The notes beneath the pieces are model-generated. The model was not told the DNA's origin. It worked only from the letters and a program-made list of their open reading frames with translations, and did no database searches. A stretch of 64,000 bases of DNA from assembly GCA_038250675.1 (NCBI GenBank), contig JBBSCB010000001.1, positions 1 through 64,000 on the forward strand, in the 5' to 3' direction. Within the stretch, counting starts at the first letter, position 1, and every line of letters starts with the position of its first letter. This DNA comes from JAICUF01 sp038250675 (GTDB taxonomy: Bacteria > Gemmatimonadota > Gemmatimonadetes > Gemmatimonadales > GWC2-71-9). Positions 59,092 to 64,000 of the stretch are shown piece after piece. A program made the translations under genes and the position numbers.

Positions 59092-59859
59092 CTAGCGCAT
59101 TCCCGGCCGGCTGAAGCGATCCAGGAACGCGCGATCGCCAGCACTCAGCCCCGCAATGCCGCGCGCAGTCAGCACGGCGCGGATCCGTTCCAGCTCGCCG
59201 CGATTCACTTCATGCAGCGAGTCGGCGCGGATCTGGCCCCAGCGCTCCAGCGTGGCCCGCTCGCTCAGCAGGCCCGGCTTGGGCCCCGGCTGTGTTTCGG
59301 CGCGGAAGCGGCGGGCCGGCGAGAGTCGCTCCATGATCGCGAGATAGAGCGCGGCGCCGGCAAAGCCGCCCAGGTGCGCCCAGTGCGCCACGTTGCCCGA
59401 CCGCGTCATCCCGCCAAAGAGCGAAATGCCGGTCATCGCGACCACCAGCACCCAGGCCTCGACGGGCAGGAGGCCCCAGATCAGGATGCGGTCGCGGGGC
59501 CAGTAGCGTGCATATGCGAGCTGCACGCCGAAGACCGCGCCGGACGCTCCGATGATGCCCACCGCCGGCTCCACGAACGAGAGCGCCGCGCCGGCCAGGC
59601 CGCTGACCAGGTACAGACCGATGAAGTTCCGGCCGCCCAGCCGCATCTCGACCCGAGGCCCGAAGAAGAACAGCGCCAGCATGTTCCAGAAGATGTGGCC
59701 AAAGTTGGCGTGCACGAACATGTAGGTGAACGCCGTCCACGGCTGCGCCAGTGCCAGCGCCGGCTGGAACACCAGGTAATTGCCCAGCACCGGCGACGAG
59801 CTCGTCACCATGTAGACGACGAAGTTGGCCACCATCAGGAAGATCACCCATGGCGTCAT
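59092..59859 (-). CDS. Rhomboid-family intramembrane serine protease
   Basis: 255 residues, six membrane helices. Catalytic Ser106 in IGASGAVFG and His162 in HWAHLGGFAGAALY; the supporting motif HANFGHIFWNMLALFFFG with its His and Asn lies in helix 2. It cleaves other membrane proteins within the bilayer. A cytoplasmic tail of about 70 residues (ERATLERWGQIRADSLHEVN to the end) follows. ATG overlaps the RraA stop (ATGA), making it the fourth gene of a coupled set with two M55 peptidases and RraA. Confidence 0.93.
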   Translation of the reverse strand: MTPWVIFLMVANFVVYMVTSSSPVLGNYLVFQPALALAQPWTAFTYMFVHANFGHIFWNMLALFFFGPRVEMRLGGRNFIGLYLVSGLAGAALSFVEPAVGIIGASGAVFGVQLAYARYWPRDRILIWGLLPVEAWVLVVAMTGISLFGGMTRSGNVAHWAHLGGFAGAALYLAIMERLSPARRFRAETQPGPKPGLLSERATLERWGQIRADSLHEVNRGELERIRAVLTARGIAGLSAGDRAFLDRFSRPGMR

Positions 59860-60356
59860 GCGGGTGCCTCCGTCACGTCCGCACCGCCCACCACCATGCC
59901 GTCGGCATCGGCCCAGAGCCGGTCGCCCGGAACAAACCGGACGCCGGCGAACTCCAGTGCTTCACCCCGGACGCCGGCGGATCCCGATTCGCCGCGGCAG
60001 GGTGCGGTGCCGAGCGCGCGCAATCCGGTCGGAATGGACGCGGTCAGCGCACTGTCGCGCACCGCGCCGTACACCACAACGCCGGCCCATCCGTTGCGCC
60101 GCGCCAGCCCCAGCAGCCGCTCGCCGAGAATGGCACGGCGCAGCGAGCCGCCGCCATCAACCACCAGCACCCGCCCCCGTCCGGGCTCTTCCAGCTCGCG
60201 CAGCACCGGGCGGTAGTCCTCGACGCTCCGGAGCGTCGCGATCTCGCCGTGAAAGGCGTGAATGCCGCCGAAGTCGCGGAAGCCGGCGGCGATGACCTGC
60301 AGCCGTTCCGGATAGGCGTCGCACAGGTCCGCCGTCGCCCAGACCGGCGCACTCAC
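59856..60356 (-). CDS. rraA: RraA-family protein (RNase E inhibitor / aldolase-like)
   Basis: 166 residues. ATADLCDAYPERLQVIAAGF, FGGIHAFHGEIATLRSVEDY, GRGRVLVVDGGGSLRRAILG, WAGVVVYGAVRD and FVPGDRLWADADGMVV match RraA closely, including the GGGSxRRA loop. Known members either inhibit RNase E or act as 4-hydroxy-4-methyl-2-oxoglutarate aldolases; the metal-binding Arg-Asp region is present, so either is possible. GTG 60356 shares GTGA with the upstream stop; an ATG 18 bases earlier is less likely. Confidence 0.88.
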   Translation of the reverse strand: MSAPVWATADLCDAYPERLQVIAAGFRDFGGIHAFHGEIATLRSVEDYRPVLRELEEPGRGRVLVVDGGGSLRRAILGERLLGLARRNGWAGVVVYGAVRDSALTASIPTGLRALGTAPCRGESGSAGVRGEALEFAGVRFVPGDRLWADADGMVVGGADVTEAPA

Positions 60357-61387
60357 GGCTTCAGCACCGTCCATTCGATCTCGTTCAGCAGGTTGCCCAC
60401 CTCCTCGGCGGAGGACGACGTGTAGTCGTAGCAGCCGGGAGTACCCGCATCCGTCATACCGTCGAGCTTGCCCACGGTCGTCCGCACCCAGTCGTCGCGC
60501 ACGTAGCCGCGCCGGAGGCAGATATGGACGTGATACGGCTTGTCCAGGACGAGCGGGTGGAGCTGGCCGGCGCGTGCGCGCCGGACGGCCCGTGCGGCCG
60601 CAGCGCGCAGCAGCTCGTGCACCCGGGCCGGCGAAAGCGCCGCCGCCGCCGCGGGCGAGAAGACCGTCTTGACGGTCACGGTCTCGATCGGGCCCAGCAT
60701 CTCGCGCGTCTCGCTGGTGAGCGCGTCGTCGCCCGCCGCGAGGATCATCGGCACACCCATCTCGCCGCCGATGAACGCGGCGATGCCCGCCTCGTTGAGC
60801 TGCCGGCCGTTGATGGTGAAGGAGTCGAATGCAAAGCTGTGGGCGATGACGCCTGGACTGCCCGCGTTGGCGTGCGCACCCACGATCATCATCGCGTCCA
60901 CCATCGGGTTGAGGCCGGTGGTCATCACGATCGGCTTGGGATAGCCGCGGATCAGGATCGCCGCGGAGTCGAGCTGCTCCGGGAGAATGTTGCGGAACAG
61001 CGTACCGCCGTGTCCCTCGTTGACGACGAACTGGGTGGCACCGGCCGCCCGGGCCCCGGCGATCACCGCGTTCACCTCGTCGGTGAGCTCCTGGCGAAAC
61101 CGCTCGTGCTGCGGCGTGCCGCCCCGCGATTCGGGGCGCATCTCGGTCGCGTTCCGGACCACCGACGCCAGGCCCTCCATGTCGCCGATGATGTAGACGG
61201 TGAAGCCGCCCTTCTGCATGTCCAGTTCGAGCTTCTGGCGCGCGAGTTTGTATTCGGTGACGCCAAAATAGGCGGCGGGCGGCGTCGTGTCGCGCGGCGC
61301 CGCGGCCTGCTGGGCCAGCAGGGCCGGCGCCAGCAGGGCCGGCGCCGGCAGCGCCAGCAGGGCGGCGAGCAGGAGGCCCCGGCTCAT
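60353..61387 (-). CDS. Secreted M55-family D-aminopeptidase
   Basis: 344 residues with a signal peptide (about residues 3-25, ending LLAQQ). M55 (DppA-like) zinc residues: YIIGDMEGLASVV, VVNEGHGGTLFRN, MIVGAHANAGSPGVIAHSFA and the Glu in LNEAGIAAFIGGEMGVPMIL. It releases D-amino acids from peptides, probably from cell-wall fragments, in the periplasm. Clearly a paralogue of the next gene. Its stop overlaps RraA (GTGA) and its start overlaps the first M55 gene by four bases. Confidence 0.92.
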   Translation of the reverse strand: MSRGLLLAALLALPAPALLAPALLAQQAAAPRDTTPPAAYFGVTEYKLARQKLELDMQKGGFTVYIIGDMEGLASVVRNATEMRPESRGGTPQHERFRQELTDEVNAVIAGARAAGATQFVVNEGHGGTLFRNILPEQLDSAAILIRGYPKPIVMTTGLNPMVDAMMIVGAHANAGSPGVIAHSFAFDSFTINGRQLNEAGIAAFIGGEMGVPMILAAGDDALTSETREMLGPIETVTVKTVFSPAAAAALSPARVHELLRAAAARAVRRARAGQLHPLVLDKPYHVHICLRRGYVRDDWVRTTVGKLDGMTDAGTPGCYDYTSSSAEEVGNLLNEIEWTVLKP

Positions 61388-62397
61388 CGCAGCACCACCG
61401 ACTCGATGGCGTCGAGCAGGTAGCCCATCTCCCGGGCGCTGTCAGTCACGAGCCGGAAACTCCGGTCGCCGGTCTTCTCGAGCTTGAAGTCGCTCAGTGC
61501 GCTCACCTGCGTCACCACGCTGTCCGGGTAGCTGGCACGAAGGGTGAAATCCACCTGGTACGGCCGGCTCATGGTGAACGGCTTGATCTCGCCCCGCATC
61601 TCGCGCCGCACCGCCTCGGCCGCGCCGGCGCGGAGCATGGCCCGGACCCTGGCCGGGCTGTACGTGATCGCGGCCATCCGTCCGACGGCGCGCTTGGTGA
61701 CGATGGGCACGAAATTGGTGCCCAGCATCGCCTTGGTTTCCTCGATCAGGACGTCGTCGCCGCTCACGAGGGAGACCGACACGCCCATCTCCCCGGCGAT
61801 GAGCGCATTGATCCCCACCTCGTTCAGCTTCTTGCCGTTGACGGTGAAGGCGTCGAACGAGAAGCTGTGTGCCATCACACCGGGACTCCCGGCGTTGGCG
61901 TGAGCACCGGTAAACATCAGCGTGCCGAAGGTGCTGTCGAGCCCGGTGATCATGATGAGCGGCTTGGGAAACCCGCGCACCAGGATCGCGGCGCTGTCGA
62001 GGTCCCACGGCAGCACGTTGGCAAAGAGGTTGCCGCCATGGCCTTCGTTGACCACGAAGCTGCGGGCCCCGGCCAGCCGCGCACCCGCGATCGTCGCGTT
62101 AACCTCTTTCGTCAGGAGCAGCCGGAACCGGTCCCAGTAGTCCGGGCTGGTCAGCGTCTTGTAGTGCTCGCCTTCGTTGCCCGCGATCACCTCGTGGATG
62201 TCCACCGCGCTGCCCATGCCCTCCATGTCCGGCACGATGAAGACGCGAAAGCCCTTTTCGAACGGCACCTGTTTCGCCCGGAACAGCTCCGTCCGCGCGC
62301 GCTGCGCCGCGGTGGGCGCCGCCTGGGACTGCGCCTCCGCCCGCGCGGCACCGATTGCCGCCACCGCCGCCACTCCCAGCACCATCCGTCGCATCAT
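61384..62397 (-). CDS. Secreted M55-family D-aminopeptidase
   Basis: 337 residues, signal peptide to ARAEAQ at about residue 23. The same motif set as its neighbour: FIVPDMEGMGSAVDIHEVIA, VVNEGHGGNLFANVLPWDLD, FTGAHANAGSPGVMAHSFSF and LNEVGINALIAGEMGVSVSL. The two are tandem duplicates with identical motif spacing but clear divergence elsewhere, so they may form a heteromer or differ in substrate. First gene of the M55-M55-RraA-rhomboid set. Confidence 0.93.
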   Translation of the reverse strand: MMRRMVLGVAAVAAIGAARAEAQSQAAPTAAQRARTELFRAKQVPFEKGFRVFIVPDMEGMGSAVDIHEVIAGNEGEHYKTLTSPDYWDRFRLLLTKEVNATIAGARLAGARSFVVNEGHGGNLFANVLPWDLDSAAILVRGFPKPLIMITGLDSTFGTLMFTGAHANAGSPGVMAHSFSFDAFTVNGKKLNEVGINALIAGEMGVSVSLVSGDDVLIEETKAMLGTNFVPIVTKRAVGRMAAITYSPARVRAMLRAGAAEAVRREMRGEIKPFTMSRPYQVDFTLRASYPDSVVTQVSALSDFKLEKTGDRSFRLVTDSAREMGYLLDAIESVVLR

Positions 62398-62417
62398 GAC
62401 TCCTCCGTTGCCGCCGT

Positions 62418-63866
62418 TTAGCCCTCAGCCCCGAGCACCAGCAGTCTGATCTCGGTCATTTCCTCGATCGCGTAGTGCACCCCCTCGCGCCCGCTGCCCG
62501 ATTGCTTGACACCACCGTACGGCATGTGGTCCACCCGGAACCCGGACACGTCGTTGATGATCAGGCCTCCGACCTCGATGCGCTCGAACGCCCGGAGGAT
62601 GCGCCGCACGTCATTGGTGAAGAGCCCGGCCTGCAGCCCGTAGGGCGAGGCGTTGACCGTCGCCAGCACCTCGTCAAAATCGCGGTAGCGCCGGATCGTG
62701 GTCACCGGGCCGAAGACCTCCTCGCAGTTGACCTTCATGTCGCTCGATGTGTCCAGCACCACCGTGGGGGTCAGCACGGCGCCGGTCCGCCGCCCGCCGG
62801 TCGCCACCCGCGCCCCCGCCTTCACCGCATCGCTCACCCACGACTCGGCGCGGATCGCGTTGGCCTCGTCGATCATCGGCCCCACGTCGGTCCGCTCGTC
62901 GAGCGGATCGCCGGTGCGAAGCGCCTCCACCGCCGGAATGAACCGCTCGATGAACGCGTCGTAGACCTGCTCGTGCACCAGGATGCGCTGCGTCGAGATG
63001 CAGGACTGGCCGGCGTAGACGTAGCCGCCGTAGACGCACCGCTTCACGGCGCGGTCCAGATCGGCATCCGGCTCGATCACCGCGGCGGCGTTGCCACCGA
63101 GCTCGAGCGCGACGCGCTTCATCGGCGCCCGCTGCCGGATCATCCAGCCCACCCGCGCCGACCCGGTGAACGTGATCATCCGGATCCGCGGGTCATCCAG
63201 CAGCGGCGCCGCATCGTCGTTGCTGCACGGCACGACGGAGATGGCGCCCGCCGGGTAGCCGGCGCCCGCGATGATCTCGGCCAGCAGCAGCGTCGACAGC
63301 GGGTCCTGCGGCGGCGGCTTCAGCACCATGGTGGCGCCGCACGCGATGGCGGGCGAGAGCTTGTGGGCGGCGAGCAGCGGCGGATAGTTGAACGGCGTGA
63401 TCGCCGCGATCGGCGCCAGTGGAAACCGGCGCGTGATGCCCCAGCGCCCGTCGCCGTGCGGCATCAGGTCCAGCGGCATCACCGCCCCGCCGATTCGCTT
63501 GGCCTCCTCCGATCCCTGCCGAAACACGAAGAGCGTCCGGTCGATCTCGGTCCGCGCCGCGGACACCGGCTTGCCGGCTTCCCCCGCGAGCAGACGGGCA
63601 ACCTCCTCCCGCCGGTCGGTCAGCGTCGCGGCGATCCGGTCGAGGACGGCCGCGCGCGCGTGCGTCGGCATCGCCGCCGCCGCCGGGGCCGCCGCCGCCG
63701 CCGCGTCGATGGCGGCCACGACGTCCGCCCGGGTGGCGACCGCCGCGCGCCCGACGATCTCCCCCGAGAAAGGGCTCCTGATCTCCGCAGTATCGGCGCT
63801 GGCGCGCAGTTCGCCGCCCAGGAGGAACGGAAAGGTGCGGATCGGGATGGATGCGGTGTCTGGCAT
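62418..63866 (-). CDS. NAD(P)-dependent aldehyde dehydrogenase
   Basis: 482 residues, full family length. Catalytic Cys289 in YAGQSCISTQR, Glu255 in LELGGNAA, and Asn160 in ITPFNYPP; the cofactor loop FTGSARVGWMI is intact. It oxidises an aldehyde to a carboxylic acid (or to an acyl form). The closest resemblance by motif is to glyceraldehyde-3-phosphate/phosphonate-type or lactaldehyde-type ALDHs, but I cannot fix the substrate. ATG at 63866; further 5' the frame is open without family sequence. It lies 20 bases upstream of the first M55 gene and may head that transcript. The 134 bases from here to the window end show no gene. Confidence 0.93.
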   Translation of the reverse strand: MPDTASIPIRTFPFLLGGELRASADTAEIRSPFSGEIVGRAAVATRADVVAAIDAAAAAAPAAAAMPTHARAAVLDRIAATLTDRREEVARLLAGEAGKPVSAARTEIDRTLFVFRQGSEEAKRIGGAVMPLDLMPHGDGRWGITRRFPLAPIAAITPFNYPPLLAAHKLSPAIACGATMVLKPPPQDPLSTLLLAEIIAGAGYPAGAISVVPCSNDDAAPLLDDPRIRMITFTGSARVGWMIRQRAPMKRVALELGGNAAAVIEPDADLDRAVKRCVYGGYVYAGQSCISTQRILVHEQVYDAFIERFIPAVEALRTGDPLDERTDVGPMIDEANAIRAESWVSDAVKAGARVATGGRRTGAVLTPTVVLDTSSDMKVNCEEVFGPVTTIRRYRDFDEVLATVNASPYGLQAGLFTNDVRRILRAFERIEVGGLIINDVSGFRVDHMPYGGVKQSGSGREGVHYAIEEMTEIRLLVLGAEG

Positions 63867-64000
63867 CGTGACGGGCTCGGCGATCGGATTGCGGGGCCGC
63901 GGATCTTCGCGGCGAGGCGGCAAGACCGCAACATATGACCGGCAGACCCGAGCGGCTAGGGCGCCGCACGGAGATTCGGCACTCGTGCGCCTCCGCAACC

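Noticed and set aside
1..64000. Search for tRNA, rRNA, CRISPR arrays, riboswitches and phage structural genes
   Set aside because: Nothing with the needed repeats, cloverleaf sequence or protein families was seen on reading both strands. Divergent small RNAs could still be missed without a covariance search.

Overview
The window is a very GC-rich bacterial chromosome segment, densely packed with genes that often overlap by 1-4 bases (GTGA, ATGA and TAATG junctions). It carries no rRNA, tRNA, CRISPR array or phage structural genes. Ser/Thr kinases fused to TolB/PD40 propellers or TPR arrays, 6-bladed-propeller lipoproteins, secreted M1, M28 and M55 peptidases, an RND pump with outer-membrane partners and many small orphan secreted proteins suggest a Gram-negative soil or sediment bacterium. 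Gemmatimonadota is my best guess; this is inference from gene style, not a database match.

Layout. 1-6 kb: aldose 1-epimerase (cut by the left edge), a DUF4403 lipoprotein, a PLP decarboxylase and a glutamate dehydrogenase that converge. 6-11.3 kb: a decayed metallo-hydrolase/DUF1697 chimera, a conserved unknown, a secreted metallo-beta-lactamase-fold hydrolase with a TPR protein, and an unusual SDR with a Cys4 knuckle. 11.4-17 kb: CDP-alcohol phosphatidyltransferase, MscS channel, beta-carbonic anhydrase, two small membrane coiled-coil proteins, a back-to-back divergent promoter pair, a small ABM-like protein with its own terminator, and an epimerase-DUF2867 protein. 17-30 kb: an accessory-looking stretch of propeller lipoproteins, peptidases, small membrane proteins and several broken genes (SRPBCC tail, flavin reductase, GNAT).

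30.3-38.8 kb: a four-gene signalling operon of kinase, PP2C phosphatase, kinase and kinase. 38.9-40.8 kb: a compact XRE regulator / ImmA-like pseudo-protease / Smr operon, with a palindromic operator inside the promoter of a divergent small membrane gene. 40.7-48.2 kb: cyclopropane-synthase-like methyltransferase, then a TetR regulator with its operator and a complete RND tripartite efflux operon. 48.2-53.1 kb: a YCF48-like lipoprotein, hemolysin III, an L,D-transpeptidase-like protein with a good promoter, and an outer-membrane porin-like protein.

53.1-53.6 kb: a 503-bp internally deleted IS481-family element with terminal inverted repeats and CTAG target duplication. It sits exactly in the stop codons of two convergent genes. 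53.6-63.9 kb: a long minus-strand run holding a fourth kinase, esterase, ICMT-like methyltransferase, dicarboxylate symporter with a coupled 30-residue membrane microprotein, rhomboid protease, RraA, two tandem M55 D-aminopeptidases and an aldehyde dehydrogenase.

The three most notable signals are the IS insertion that preserves both shared stop codons, the XRE/ImmA-like/Smr module with its operator, and the repeated occurrence of genes that keep both ends but have lost an internal segment.
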